This document shows, piece after piece, positions 26,601 through 35,113 of a DNA stretch of 64,000 bases. The translations under genes were made by a program, and so were the position numbers. The DNA is from RGIG3178 sp963674495 (lineage in GTDB: Bacteria; Bacillota; Clostridia; Christensenellales; QAND01), in the NCBI GenBank assembly GCA_963674495.2, contig CAXXLG010000003.1:1-64000 (forward strand). Direction: 5' to 3'. Each line of letters opens with the position of its first letter. The stretch's first letter is position 1. The notes under the pieces are model-generated. The model was not told where the DNA came from, searched no databases, and was given only the letters and a program-made list of their open reading frames with translations.

Positions 26601-28032
26601 CTGGAGCTTCGCGGGCGACGCGAACCATAACGCGGCCAGCGGGTCGGTTGACATCGTCATCAACAAGGCGGACGCCACCATCGATGTATCAGGGGCGACC
26701 GTAACGTATGACGGCGCGGCGCACGGCGCCACCGGCACAGCCACCGGCGCGGACGGATCAGACCTTTCGGGATTGCTTGATCTGGGCAGCTCGTTCACGA
26801 ATGTACCCGGCGGCACGGCAAACTGGAGCTTCGCGGGCGACGCGAACCACAACGCAGCCAGCGGGTCGGTTGACATCGTCATCAACAAGGCGGACGCCAC
26901 CATCGATGTATCAGGGGCGACCGTAACGTATGACGGCGCGGCGCACGGCGCCACCGGCACAGCCACCGGCGCGGACGGATCAGACCTTACGGGATTGCTT
27001 GATCTGGGCGCCTCGTTCACGAATGTACCCGGCGGCACGGCAAACTGGAGCTTCGCGGGCGATGCGAACCACAACGCGGCCAGCGGGTCGGTTGACATCG
27101 TCATCAACAAGGCGGACGCCACCATCGATGTATCAGGGGCGACCGTAACGTATGACGGCGCGGCGCACGGCGCCACCGGCACAGCCACCGGCGCGGACGG
27201 ATCAGACCTTACGGGATTGCTTGATCTGGGCGCCTCGTTCACGAATGTACCCGGCGGCACGGCAAACTGGAGCTTCGCGGGCGATGCGAACCACAACGCA
27301 GCCAGCGGGTCGGTTGACATCGACATCAATAAAGCGGACGCTACCATTGTGGTACAAAGCCACGTGAAGACGTACGGCGACGCTGATCCGGCGCTCACTG
27401 CGACGGTGACTGGACAGTTGAACGGCGAGACGCTGGATTATACGTTGAACCGGGTATCGGGCGAAAACGTTGGCACGTACGCCATCACGGCGGTGCTGGG
27501 CGCGACACCGGTGAATACCAACTATGAAATCATTGTTTCGCCGAACATTCTGACCATCAATCCCAAGGCTGCGACCATCATCGTGGAGGATCATTCAAAG
27601 AGAATTGGGAGCAACGACCCCACATTGACGGCAACGGTAACAGGTACAGTGAACGGTGAAGTGCTGGATTACACACTCAGCCGCACCGCAGGCGAGACTC
27701 TTGGGTCCTATACCATCGCGGCGACGGTAAGTGGTGCAGCGGTAAACGGAAATTATGACATAGCCGTTGTGGACGGCACGCTGACCATTGTATACATAGC
27801 GGATACGGCTACACCGACACCGACCGTTTCGGCAACGCCGACACCGACCGTTACGCCAACAGCAACGCCGACAACGACGGTCATTGTGGATCCGGACGTG
27901 CCGGCGGGCGGATCAAGCGGTTCGGGATTGTCGCCCTGGATTCTGCTTTTATTCATCGGTACAGGCCTGCTTGCACTCCTGCTGCTCATCCTGTTCCTGC
28001 GTAGGCGGCGCGAAGACGAGGAACAGATCTGA
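23635..28032 (+). CDS. Giant repeat surface protein with Ig-like and MBG-like domains
   Basis: 1465 residues starting at GTG behind GGAGGATG. Signal peptide 1-28 (cleavage after ALA). Residues 30-175 form a beta-sandwich-like domain (HVQLRVTYTLP at its end), about 180-265 a BIG_3/Ig-like repeat (SSSTYGQTVTFTANVSPSAA), and 268-1232 thirteen tandem 74-75-residue repeats built around VTYDG.AHGA.GTA and FTNVPGGTANW.F. Two MBG-type domains follow (KTYGDADPALTATVTGQLNG; DHSKRIGSNDPTLTATVTG), then a Thr/Pro-rich stalk (TPTPTV repeats), a membrane helix and the tail RRRREDEEQI. There is no LPXTG motif, so anchoring is by the C-terminal helix. A role in adhesion is likely by architecture. Confidence 0.88.
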   Translation: MKKKIPFILLGLMLTLVMVIIAPTVALADSSGWKNAIGYNDNNSVGSPGNAYVSNNTYANFDSHADSVHYTFGNNIVPSTAIIQGIEVRLEARRSTVGGRKFEVTLLDNGTGRGEKATGRLTTSDKNYTLGGTSDTWGYGGWTADKINNHLEVKVRSRWGTFNAYLDHVQLRVTYTLPTTTTTVASSDSSSTYGQTVTFTANVSPSAATGTVKFYADGSLIGSNAVSGGSASISTSTLPAGNHTIRAEYSGSSLYQESSGTCSQTVNKADATIVVHGANVTYDGAAHGATGTATGADGSNLISLLDLGSSFSNVPGGTAHWSFAGDANHNSASGSVAINISKADASIVVTGADVTYDGTAHGASGTATSADGITDLSTLLHLGGSFTNVPGGTANWTFDGDSNHNADSGSVAIKISKADATIVVTGANVTYDGTAHGASGTATSADGITDLSTLLHLGSSFTNVPGGTANWTFDGDSNHNADSGSVAINISKADATIVVTGANVTYDGTAHGASGTATSADGITDLSTLLHLGSSFTNVPGGTANWTFDGDSNHNADSGSVAININKADATINVQGVTVTYDGAAHGATGTAVGADGSDMTPLLDLGLSFTDAPGGTANWSFAGDANHKSASGSVQIVINKADATIDVSGVTVTYDGTAHGATGTATGIDGSDLTSLLNFGEAFTNVPGGTANWSFAGDTNHSPANGSVAIVINKADATIDVSGVTVTYDGTAHGATGTATGIDGSDLTSLLNFGEAFTNVPGGTANWSFTGNNNHKSASGSVDIVINKADANINVVGTTVTYDGYAHGAIGTATGADGSDLGTLLDLGASFTNVPGGTANWSFTGNNNHKSASGSVAIVINKADATIDVSGATVTYDGAAHGATGTATGADGSDLTGLLDLGASFTNVPGGTAYWSFAGDVNHNAASGSVAIVISKADATIDVSGETVTYDGVAHGATGTATGADGSDLSGLLDLGASFTNVPGGTANWSFAGDANHNAASGSVDIVINKADATIDVSGATVTYDGAAHGATGTATGADGSDLSGLLDLGSSFTNVPGGTANWSFAGDANHNAASGSVDIVINKADATIDVSGATVTYDGAAHGATGTATGADGSDLTGLLDLGASFTNVPGGTANWSFAGDANHNAASGSVDIVINKADATIDVSGATVTYDGAAHGATGTATGADGSDLTGLLDLGASFTNVPGGTANWSFAGDANHNAASGSVDIDINKADATIVVQSHVKTYGDADPALTATVTGQLNGETLDYTLNRVSGENVGTYAITAVLGATPVNTNYEIIVSPNILTINPKAATIIVEDHSKRIGSNDPTLTATVTGTVNGEVLDYTLSRTAGETLGSYTIAATVSGAAVNGNYDIAVVDGTLTIVYIADTATPTPTVSATPTPTVTPTATPTTTVIVDPDVPAGGSSGSGLSPWILLLFIGTGLLALLLLILFLRRRREDEEQI
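24436..27330 (+). repeat. 13 tandem repeats of 222 or 225 bp inside the surface-protein gene
   Basis: Ten units are 222 bp and three (units 2-4) are 225 bp, which accounts exactly for 2895 bp. Each unit starts at the Lys codon of KADATI. Units 3-4 and units 10-13 (about 26450-27330) are nearly identical at DNA level, including silent positions, which indicates recent duplication or gene conversion. Earlier units are more diverged. No unit contains an indel that breaks frame. Confidence 0.95.
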
Positions 28033-28066
28033 CGGGATGACCGGTAGCACCGGAATATCATGATAA

Positions 28067-28101
28067 AAGAAGCCCCGAGGCCTTTTGGCCCGGGGCTTCT
28101 T
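28067..28101. terminator. Bidirectional terminator between surface protein and HtrA genes
   Basis: AAGAAGCCCCGAGGCC / GGCCCGGGGCTTCTT with a TTTT loop, one mismatch, serving the two convergent genes. Confidence 0.85.
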
Positions 28102-28123
28102 GTTGTCACCGTATGATGGGCGT

Positions 28124-29371
28124 TTACGATTGCCGGTTACTGCTATCCTGCAGCGTGAGCGTACAGGTTATCTGCTGCCCGTCACGGTCCACGACCATGG
28201 TAATGGTTTGCCCCACCACAAAGGCATTGATCAGTGTATCCATGTCGCTGATGCTTTTGATCTCGTGGCCGTCCACCGATACGATGCGGTCGCCGATTTG
28301 AAGGCCGGCCAGATCCGCCGCTGTGTCGCTGTAAACCTGCACGATGTATACGCCGGGTTCGTCACCCATGCGCGAGGAGGTGATCCCCTGCATGGAAATA
28401 CCGATATATGGACGATCCTTCACATAGCCGTAATTCAACAACTGCTCGATGATGGACGTGGCCTTGTGCATCGGGATCGCAAATCCCAAGCCCTCCACGT
28501 TCATGCCAACGGATTTGGCGTTGACCACACCGATGAGTTGGCCCTGCGTGTTTAAAAGCGCGCCGCCCGAATTTCCTGGATTGATGGCGGCGTCGGTTTG
28601 CAGCACCGTCATATTGTAATCGCCGATGAGTATGTTGCGGTCAATGGCGCTGATCACGCCCACCGTGACCGAGCCGTTGAGCTCGCCCAGCGGATTGCCG
28701 ATGGCGATGACGCTCTCCCCCAGATGTACTGCGGTGGAATCGCCGATAGCAATGGCCGAGAGATTGTTTGCGTCGATTTTCAGCACCGCAAGATCGCTTT
28801 TTTCATCCGAACCAATGACCTGTGCCTCATATTCCTGTCCGTTTTTTAGATAGACGTATACCGTGTCCGTGGCTGCAATGACGTGATCGCAGGTAACGAT
28901 GATGCCGTCTGAGCGGATGATTACGCCCGATCCGGCGCTGGTTGCAATGGAATCACGGCCGAAGTAGGTGGTCTGACCTTCCGCAACGATGGAAACGACC
29001 CCCTCGGACATCTGTTCGATGACGCCGGACATGTCGGATGTCGTATAGGAAACGGTGTTTCCGGTCTGCGGTTGGAGCGAGAATGAATTGACAGCTTCCA
29101 TCACCGCCTGATCTACGGCATTTTTCAAGTTGTGATTCATCAATAGATAGGTGCCCGCGCTACCAAAAGCGCCGCTGATAAGCGCCACGCACAAAAAGGC
29201 AATGACCAGCCCAAACCGGCGCTGTTTGTGCTCCCGGTGGGGCGGCTCATCGGAGCGTGAGACATCTGCCTGCGTCCGCGCGTGTTCATCATGTTCATTG
29301 AATCGGGCTGTCGATTCAATGGATTCTATCGTGGGTTCGGATGATTGAAAATCATGGTTATCTTCGTCCAT
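28124..29371 (-). CDS. HtrA/DegP-like membrane-anchored serine protease
   Basis: 415 residues: cytoplasmic acidic N-terminus (1-52), one membrane helix (54-77), a trypsin-like S1C domain and a C-terminal PDZ domain (about 325-410, PYIGISMQGITSSRMGDEPGVYIVQ). The catalytic triad is His163 (VTCDHVIAA), Asp193 (KSDLAVLK) and Ser268 (NPGNSGGAL). The region before His reads TCDH rather than the common TN.H, but the histidine is in register. Such proteases degrade or refold misfolded envelope proteins. Convergent with the surface-protein gene, which might be a client, although nothing in the sequence shows this. Confidence 0.92.
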   Translation of the reverse strand: MDEDNHDFQSSEPTIESIESTARFNEHDEHARTQADVSRSDEPPHREHKQRRFGLVIAFLCVALISGAFGSAGTYLLMNHNLKNAVDQAVMEAVNSFSLQPQTGNTVSYTTSDMSGVIEQMSEGVVSIVAEGQTTYFGRDSIATSAGSGVIIRSDGIIVTCDHVIAATDTVYVYLKNGQEYEAQVIGSDEKSDLAVLKIDANNLSAIAIGDSTAVHLGESVIAIGNPLGELNGSVTVGVISAIDRNILIGDYNMTVLQTDAAINPGNSGGALLNTQGQLIGVVNAKSVGMNVEGLGFAIPMHKATSIIEQLLNYGYVKDRPYIGISMQGITSSRMGDEPGVYIVQVYSDTAADLAGLQIGDRIVSVDGHEIKSISDMDTLINAFVVGQTITMVVDRDGQQITCTLTLQDSSNRQS

Positions 29372-29630
29372 GGCATATACTCTCCTCTAAAACGTGACAT
29401 ACCTTACATTTATTATATACCGAATAATTATGGCGTGGATAGGGTAACCCTGAAACAAATGTTCTATGCGTAGCCATTGTTGTTGCACTATATCCACGCT
29501 ATTGTACGGCTTTGAATGTGAAAGGCTTTTTACGCATGCACCTATATAGCATGGCTGGACGGGGAAGGGATGTCGCGGCGGCATAAAAACAAATGTGATG
29601 GAAATCCTATCCAAATAAGGAGGGATTGCC

Positions 29631-30341
29631 GTGCTGATGATATTTTTTCGCGCGCTGCTGTTGTATGTGGTGGTGGTTCTGTTCATACGCATGATGGGCA
29701 AGCGGCAGATTGGCCAACTTCAGCCTTTTGAGTTGGTGATCACGCTGTTGGTGGCTGATCTTGTCGCAACCCCGATGCAGGATATCGGGTTGCCCATCAT
29801 AGAGGGCGTCATTCCCATGTTCGCCCTGTTTGCTATCCACAATGTCATTTCGTATGTGTCGCTAAAATATGCGCCGCTGCGGGCGTTGTTCTGCGGAAGG
29901 CCTAGCGTGTTGATCGATCATGGGATTATCAACGAGAAGGAGATGAAAAAGCTGAGCATCAGTCTGTCCGAGTTGTTAGAGGGGTTGCGGGTAAACGGTG
30001 TATCCGACGTGTCCGACGTCCACCGAGCCATGTTGGAAACAAACGGTAGCCTGAGCGTTATACTCAATAAGGATGCGCAACCGGTGATCGCGCGCGATAC
30101 TGGCGCACACGTAGGGCCGAATACGTTGCAGATGACGGTGATCATTGACGGCAAGGTCGATCATCGTAACATGAACGTGCTGCACATCAAAAAGGAGGAC
30201 TTGGCTTTGGCGCTTCACGGCATGGGCGTTTATGAATTCAAGGAGGTATTCGTGGCGCTCGCGGATGCGCAGGGGACGTTATGGGTACAAAATCACAGCG
30301 CGGACAGCATGAAGAAGGGGAAGGTGACGGTGAGCCCATGA
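29631..30341 (+). CDS. DUF421 (YetF-type) membrane protein
   Basis: 236 residues from a GTG preceded by AAGGAGGG. Two to three N-terminal membrane helices (FFRALLLYVVVVLFIRMMGKRQIGQLQPFELVITLLVADLVATP) carry the family hallmark GKRQIGQLQPFE, followed by the cytoplasmic DUF421 domain (GRPSVLIDHGIINEKEMKKLSIS...ELLEGLRVNGVSDVSDV). Exact function is unknown; relatives occur in spore-formers. Its stop overlaps the start of the DUF4363 gene (ATGA), a pairing often seen in Clostridia and Bacilli. Confidence 0.9.
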   Translation: MLMIFFRALLLYVVVVLFIRMMGKRQIGQLQPFELVITLLVADLVATPMQDIGLPIIEGVIPMFALFAIHNVISYVSLKYAPLRALFCGRPSVLIDHGIINEKEMKKLSISLSELLEGLRVNGVSDVSDVHRAMLETNGSLSVILNKDAQPVIARDTGAHVGPNTLQMTVIIDGKVDHRNMNVLHIKKEDLALALHGMGVYEFKEVFVALADAQGTLWVQNHSADSMKKGKVTVSP

Positions 30342-30721
30342 GCCGTATGATGTTGACGCTTTTGCTGGTTGCCGTTTTTGTTGTGGTGTCCCTTTTTTGG
30401 GAAAATCATGTGTGCGATCATACGCAAACGCTGATTGATACCGTGGAGCAAGCAATACAGGCGCTAGATCAAAACGGAGATTTTGCCAAAAGCGGGCAAT
30501 GGATGCGTGAATTTGAAGAAAGATGGCAGCATGTGCACGATACATGGGAGACCATGATCGCACACGCCAAACTGATGGACATAGAAACCGCCTTCATGCA
30601 GGCGCAGAGCGCAATTGGCGATGAGGATAAAGCAGAAGCGATGATGCAGCTGGTGGCGTTGAAGGTGGCATTGGAGCATCTGGCGGATTCCCATGCGCTG
30701 TCTTTGGAGAATTTGCTGTAA
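30338..30721 (+). CDS. DUF4363 family protein
   Basis: 127 residues from the ATG overlapping the DUF421 stop. An N-terminal membrane anchor (MLTLLLVAVFVVVSLFW) is followed by a helical extracytoplasmic domain with the conserved style of DUF4363 (CDHTQTLIDTVEQAIQALDQNGD, W..VHDTWETMIAHAKLMDIETAF, A.MQLVALKVALEHLADSHALSLENLL). Function unknown; translational coupling to DUF421 implies joint action. Confidence 0.88.
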   Translation: MSRMMLTLLLVAVFVVVSLFWENHVCDHTQTLIDTVEQAIQALDQNGDFAKSGQWMREFEERWQHVHDTWETMIAHAKLMDIETAFMQAQSAIGDEDKAEAMMQLVALKVALEHLADSHALSLENLL

Positions 30722-30847
30722 ACCACTTGCAATATAGGGCAGACAGCCTATAATAGGGCGTATTGAATAGCTTAAATGCGAGATCGCAACGCGGTATTTG
30801 TGGTTATTCGGGCACGAGGCTTTTGCGTGTAAGTACAAGAAATCTTG

Positions 30848-30889
30848 TGCCTGAAATGCAAATGAAAAAATTCATCCACATTTCAGGCA
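30848..30889. repeat. Perfect 11-bp inverted repeat
   Basis: TGCCTGAAATG (30848-30858) and CATTTCAGGCA (30879-30889) pair fully; ATGAA/TTCAT pair within the loop. It stands midway between two genes, with an A/T-rich but not T-run flank; a terminator, operator or dispersed palindrome is possible. Confidence 0.6.
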
Positions 30890-30970
30890 AAATAAAGCGA
30901 ATGAATATAGTTTTATGATATTTAGCATAAAACTGATGCAGTGCGGACATTGCCTGCATTGAATCAAGCG

Positions 30971-30999
30971 TTTACGATTGATTCAGCAAGCCGTATAAT
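30971..30999 (+). promoter_or_regulatory. SigA-type promoter for the GNAT-like gene
   Basis: TTTACG, 17 bases, TATAAT; start of transcription expected near 31006, about 55 bases before the start codon. The rnf operon promoter uses the same -35 hexamer. Confidence 0.6.
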
Positions 31000-31060
31000 A
31001 CAGGTATTGCTATTATTGATTAATTGACATTAATATCATTCGTTGACGGGGGTGTATTAT

Positions 31061-32197
31061 TTGATTGAAGTTCGAGAGGTTAAGACCGCACGCCAACTTA
31101 CCGACTTTTGTAAGTTTCCCATCGATACATTGTACCGCGATAATCCCAACTACGTGCCGGATCTGATATCCGAAGAGAAAAAAATGTTCAAGAAGAAGAC
31201 CAATCCGGCGCTTGAATTCTGCGACACCAAATGCTTTTTAGCGTACCGTGACGGCCGCATCGTAGGACGTATTGCGGGCATCATCAGTCATGCCGCCAAC
31301 AACAAATGGAACACGAAGCGCGTGCGGTTTACCCGCATCGATTTTGAGGATGATATCGAAATCGCAGACGCGTTATTAAAAGCGGTGGAGAATTGGGGCA
31401 GAAAACAGGGGATGGAGGAGATCCAAGGTCCCATCGGCTTTTGCGATCTGGATCAGGAAGGCATGCTGGTGGAAGGTTTCCAGTACCCGAGCATGAACTT
31501 CACCATCTACAACCATCCGTATTATCCGCAATGCCTTGAACGGCTTGGCTATACAAAGGACGTTGATTGGGTGGAGTACCGTGTCGAAACGCCGTCCAAG
31601 CCGGACGAACGCATCGGCAGATTGAGCCGGATGGTCCTCGACCGATACAATCTGACGTTGCTCATACCCAAAAACAGGCGGGAGATCAACGGATTGGTGC
31701 GCCCTGTGCTGGATATCATCAACCGGACGTACGATATTTTATATGGTACGGTCAAGCTTTCCGATGCGTTGCTGGAGAAATACTACAAGCAGTTCAGACT
31801 GCTGATCAATCCGAAATACTTGCGTATCATCAAGGACGAAAACGGGGCGCTGGTGGGTTTTGGGCTGGCGATGCCGTCCATCAACGAAGCGGTACAGAAA
31901 TCCAGGGGACGGATGTTCCCGCTTGGATGGTATCGTATCCTGCGCGCGCCGTATAAGAAAACGGAGGTGCTCGATCTCTATCTCGTTGGGGTGATACCGG
32001 AGATGCAGAACAAGGGTTTGCCCGCTGTACTGATTGATGCCATAACCCATCCTGCCATCGAAAACGGCGTCCGCTATGCGGAAACCGGACCGGAGCTGGA
32101 ACTCAACACCAAAGTACAGGCTATGTGGGAGGCTTTCCCGACGCACCGCCATAAACGTCGGCGTTGCTATATTAAAACCATCGAAAAGCAAGCATAA
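31061..32197 (+). CDS. GNAT-superfamily-like protein of unknown substrate
   Basis: 378 residues from a TTG at 31061 behind GGGGGTG (7-base spacing); an earlier in-frame TTG at 31043 overlaps that ribosome binding site. Residues 20-140 resemble an N-acetyltransferase fold (FLAYRDGRIVGRIAGIISHAAN, RIDFEDDIEIADALLKAVENWGRKQGMEEIQGPIG) and the C-terminal half contains a second such unit (LRIIKDENGALVGFGLAMPS...LYLVGVIPEMQNKGLPAVLIDAI), so a double-GNAT arrangement is likely. Homologues are common in Clostridia and Bacteroidetes, sometimes mislabelled as GTP cyclohydrolase. No operon partners. Confidence 0.7.
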   Translation: MIEVREVKTARQLTDFCKFPIDTLYRDNPNYVPDLISEEKKMFKKKTNPALEFCDTKCFLAYRDGRIVGRIAGIISHAANNKWNTKRVRFTRIDFEDDIEIADALLKAVENWGRKQGMEEIQGPIGFCDLDQEGMLVEGFQYPSMNFTIYNHPYYPQCLERLGYTKDVDWVEYRVETPSKPDERIGRLSRMVLDRYNLTLLIPKNRREINGLVRPVLDIINRTYDILYGTVKLSDALLEKYYKQFRLLINPKYLRIIKDENGALVGFGLAMPSINEAVQKSRGRMFPLGWYRILRAPYKKTEVLDLYLVGVIPEMQNKGLPAVLIDAITHPAIENGVRYAETGPELELNTKVQAMWEAFPTHRHKRRRCYIKTIEKQA

Positions 32198-32225
32198 AAA
32201 AGCCCCGCTTTGCGGGGCTTTTTTT
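32196..32225. terminator. Intrinsic terminator
   Basis: AAAAAAGCCCCGC / GCGGGGCTTTTTTT immediately after the GNAT-like stop; near-symmetric, so it probably also ends the convergent membrane-protein transcript. Confidence 0.9.
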
Positions 32226-32241
32226 AAAGCAAAGAGTCGAA

Positions 32242-33477
32242 TTACTTTCCTTTGCGCCGTTGCGCGCGGGGCGCAAATTTTGAAGGCGCGGAAGGCCTTT
32301 GCGTTTTGCGCGTGGCAACATCGGTGCTATCATATGGCGCAACGGAAGGGGTATTCTGTCCTGCGGATGCGCGGGGTAGTTGTGGATCGGGCGCCTTTTG
32401 CCGCTTGGCGGAAGCCTTGGACTTTTGCTGTGCAACGGGCGCTTCGTTAACAGAAGGAGCATCCGGCTGCTTAATACGGTTGAATACCTGCGTTTTTTCC
32501 ATCGAAGGATTATCCGTTTCGTCAGAAGCGGGCGTTTGCTGTATGGCATCTACGCGGGATGTGGAAACCAAGGTGGCGCCGGGGATGTCCTCTGGTATAT
32601 CGCCCGCTGCGTTGGCACCAAGGCGAGCTTTTTTGGCCGCAAAGATGTCCAGCACATCGCTGTCCTCTTCCAAATCCAAATCAAGGTCGCGTTTGCGCTT
32701 TTTGCGCTTGCGCTTGCGCGGATTATCCTCTTCTAAAAGCGGTACTTCATCATCAAAATCATCCAACGGGATTGCATCCTCTGCCCCCGAACTGAAATCC
32801 AAAAAAGCAGGCTCCTTCGCTTGCTTTTTTGTCGACTGTGCCTGTAATATGCACCCCAGCACGCCGAAGAGCAATGCAAACAAAAGCAGAAACATTTTGG
32901 TGGTGGATGAGATCATGCCGTATATTGCGATGATCTGTAAGATGAAGCTGCCGCTAAGCGCTGGATCCGTTGAATTGAAACCGCCGGCCAGAAACCACAT
33001 CAGTCCAAGCGTCAAAGCGAGGGATGCGACATAGCTACCGCACAATGCCGTTGTCAGCCATTTTGCCGCCTCACGGAATACGAGGCACAGGATAAAGACG
33101 GTGACGATGAGAAGCACGCTGATGCCGGTGTACAGAATCGGCGCGACGGCACCGCCAAGCAGAACGTCGGCGCTATATACCACGCCGGTACCGTAAAAAT
33201 AACCGACGCATACGCCGCCCAAGCCCGCGCCCACGATGGGGACAAATGCCCCCAGCAATCCCAGACACAGCCCCGCAAGCGGTGTTGCAATCAAAATCGG
33301 CATGGTATCAAAGGCAAAACCCAGTTGCCCTGCCCCAAACAGAACGCCGCCTACGCCCAGCGCAAATCCGAACAGCGTTCCGCAAAAACGGAAAGCGCGA
33401 TGCCCGAAAAACGTCATCCAGCCTCCCAGAATGAACATAATCAAAATAACAACGAGTACAACGATGGTTTGAAGCAT
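32242..33477 (-). CDS. Multi-span membrane protein with long charged cytoplasmic tail
   Basis: 411 residues; AAGGAGAGGG before the ATG. Seven or so hydrophobic segments occupy 1-215 (Gly-rich, DUF4203-like in style), followed by about 195 residues of low-complexity, probably disordered sequence: an acidic stretch (DDFDDEVPLLEED), the basic run RKRKRKKRKRD, an acidic DLDLDLEEDSD, then a Pro/Ala/Ser/Gln-rich basic C-terminus ending APRAQRRKGK. The function is not known. The gene is divergent from the rnf operon with a 265-base gap. Confidence 0.7.
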   Translation of the reverse strand: MLQTIVVLVVILIMFILGGWMTFFGHRAFRFCGTLFGFALGVGGVLFGAGQLGFAFDTMPILIATPLAGLCLGLLGAFVPIVGAGLGGVCVGYFYGTGVVYSADVLLGGAVAPILYTGISVLLIVTVFILCLVFREAAKWLTTALCGSYVASLALTLGLMWFLAGGFNSTDPALSGSFILQIIAIYGMISSTTKMFLLLFALLFGVLGCILQAQSTKKQAKEPAFLDFSSGAEDAIPLDDFDDEVPLLEEDNPRKRKRKKRKRDLDLDLEEDSDVLDIFAAKKARLGANAAGDIPEDIPGATLVSTSRVDAIQQTPASDETDNPSMEKTQVFNRIKQPDAPSVNEAPVAQQKSKASAKRQKAPDPQLPRASAGQNTPSVAPYDSTDVATRKTQRPSAPSKFAPRAQRRKGK

Positions 33478-33656
33478 GATACCCTCTCCTTATATGGCGG
33501 TAGCCGCTAAACTCCGTTGCTGTTATTGTGGCATATTCCGCAAAATAAATCAATATCAGACGGCGGTTTATGGCGTTTAAACGCTGGGTTGGGCGAAATA
33601 GAATGAACGGCTATTGCAAAAAAACGTTTAGATGCATCATAATATCTGTTAGATTC

Positions 33657-33685
33657 TTTACGCAATCGTATAATCGACGTATAAT
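33657..33685 (+). promoter_or_regulatory. Promoter of the rnf operon
   Basis: TTTACG, 17 bases, TATAAT, about 57 bases before the rnfC start. A second TATAAT (33669-33674) lies within the spacer without a good -35 partner. Confidence 0.55.
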
Positions 33686-33742
33686 AAAGCGTCATATTTA
33701 TGCTATTATAAAAGATGCGATAATTGGAAAGAAGGTGTTTGT

Positions 33743-35113
33743 GTGCGCGCACTGCGGTTTGGACGAGGTGGCGTTGCGCCGTTGCACAGCGAACATGAGG
33801 GAAAGGCTTTGTCGCAGGATAAGGCCATTGTCGAGATTAATCCCGGGCAGATGGTAAACATTCCGTTGACGCAAAATATCGGTGCGCCGTGCCGTGCCGT
33901 TGTCAAAGCAGGGCAACGGGTTTGTGTTGGCGAGATGATCGCCGAGCCTATGGGCTACGTAGGTGCGCCGGTGCATGCCAGCGTATCGGGCAAGGTCGTG
34001 GCCGTGCGGGATATGCTCCATGTGATGGGATCAATGACGCCTCATGTCGTTATAGACAACGACGGTTTATACGAGATTAAAAGCGAACTGGCCTCCCATG
34101 ATTTTAACGAGGCTATGGAAATGCCGCCGGACGATCTAAGAAAGATCGTACAGGACGGTGGTGTGGTGGGCACCGGGGGCGCTACGTTCCCCACACACGT
34201 AAAATTGAATATCCCCAAGGATAAAAAGGTGGACAAGCTTTTGATCAACGGCGCGGAATGCGAACCGTTTATCACCGCGGATTATCGCCTTATGTTGGAA
34301 ATGAGTGAGAGCATTGTTCAGGGCATTGCGTTGGCTATGCGCATCCTGTCTGTCGACGAAGCCGTGGTGGGCATTGAGGACAACAAACCAAAGGCGATCG
34401 AAACGATGGAGAAAGCTGTTGAAAAATATAAGGGTATTACGGTGGCGTCGCTGCGAACGCGTTACCCGCAAGGTTCCGAAAAACAGCTCATCGCGGCCAT
34501 AACAGGGCGTCGCGTACCGTCGGGCAAACTGCCGATGGAAGTGGGCTGCGTGGTGTGCAACGTTGGCACATGCGCGGCCATGGCGGACGCAATCCTTTTG
34601 GGATTACCATTGCTCAGCCGCGTCACCACCGTCACCGGTAGCGTTGCCAATCCGCAAAATCTTAAGCTGCGCGTCGGCACGTCTTTTGCGCAGGCCATTG
34701 AGGCCTGCGGCGGATACAAGGGCACACCGACCAAATTGATATCCGGCGGACCGATGATGGGCGTAACGCAAAGCAGTGATAGCGTCAGCGTGATCAAGGG
34801 AACGTCGGGCATACTGGTGTTGGACGAAACCTATACGGACATTCCGGATGAGCTCAACTGCATACGCTGCGGCAAATGCGTGTACGCCTGCCCGATGGGA
34901 TTGGTTCCTACAACCATCGATCTGTGGTCCCGCAATGAGGACTGGGAGCGGGCGGGGGATTATTTGGCGCTCGACTGCATTGAATGCGGATGCTGCTCGT
35001 ACATCTGCCCGAGCAAGCGACATCTGGTTCAGAGCATACGCCTTGCCAAAGCGGAATTGACACGGCAGGCAAGAGCGCGCGCGGCAAAAGCGCGGGAAGG
35101 GGGCAAAGCATGA
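33743..35113 (+). CDS. rnfC: Rnf complex subunit C (NADH/ferredoxin-side iron-sulfur flavoprotein)
   Basis: 456 residues from a GTG with AAGGTG upstream. The N-terminal barrel-sandwich domain (GQMVNIPLTQNIGAPCRAVV) is followed by the FMN/NADH-binding region (GGVVGTGGATFPTHVKL, LLINGAECEPF), a SLBB-like segment and two [4Fe-4S] motifs near the C-terminus (CIRCGKCVYACP, CIECGCCSYICPSK). The chain lacks the long Ala-rich C-terminal extension of proteobacterial RnfC, as usual in Firmicutes. In Rnf it passes electrons between NAD and the membrane subunits. First gene of the operon; its stop overlaps rnfD. Confidence 0.95.
   Translation: MRALRFGRGGVAPLHSEHEGKALSQDKAIVEINPGQMVNIPLTQNIGAPCRAVVKAGQRVCVGEMIAEPMGYVGAPVHASVSGKVVAVRDMLHVMGSMTPHVVIDNDGLYEIKSELASHDFNEAMEMPPDDLRKIVQDGGVVGTGGATFPTHVKLNIPKDKKVDKLLINGAECEPFITADYRLMLEMSESIVQGIALAMRILSVDEAVVGIEDNKPKAIETMEKAVEKYKGITVASLRTRYPQGSEKQLIAAITGRRVPSGKLPMEVGCVVCNVGTCAAMADAILLGLPLLSRVTTVTGSVANPQNLKLRVGTSFAQAIEACGGYKGTPTKLISGGPMMGVTQSSDSVSVIKGTSGILVLDETYTDIPDELNCIRCGKCVYACPMGLVPTTIDLWSRNEDWERAGDYLALDCIECGCCSYICPSKRHLVQSIRLAKAELTRQARARAAKAREGGKA

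Larger units (their letters stand above)
30722..31060. other. Intergenic region with hairpin and promoter
   Basis: 339 bases without a gene; they hold the perfect inverted repeat at 30848-30889 and the promoter at 30971-30999 described separately. Confidence 0.5.

Noticed and set aside
24276..27398. Very long minus-strand open frames (358 and 619 codons) opposite the surface-protein repeats
   Set aside because: They follow the repeat period exactly, translate to Ser/Ala/Pro/Val-rich low-complexity sequence, lack ribosome binding sites and arise from the codon pattern of the plus-strand repeats.
32242..33477. Nuclear-localisation-like basic run in the membrane protein read as eukaryotic or viral origin
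   Set aside because: The RKRKRKKRKRD run lies in a low-complexity cytoplasmic tail; codon use and ribosome binding site match the surrounding bacterial genes.
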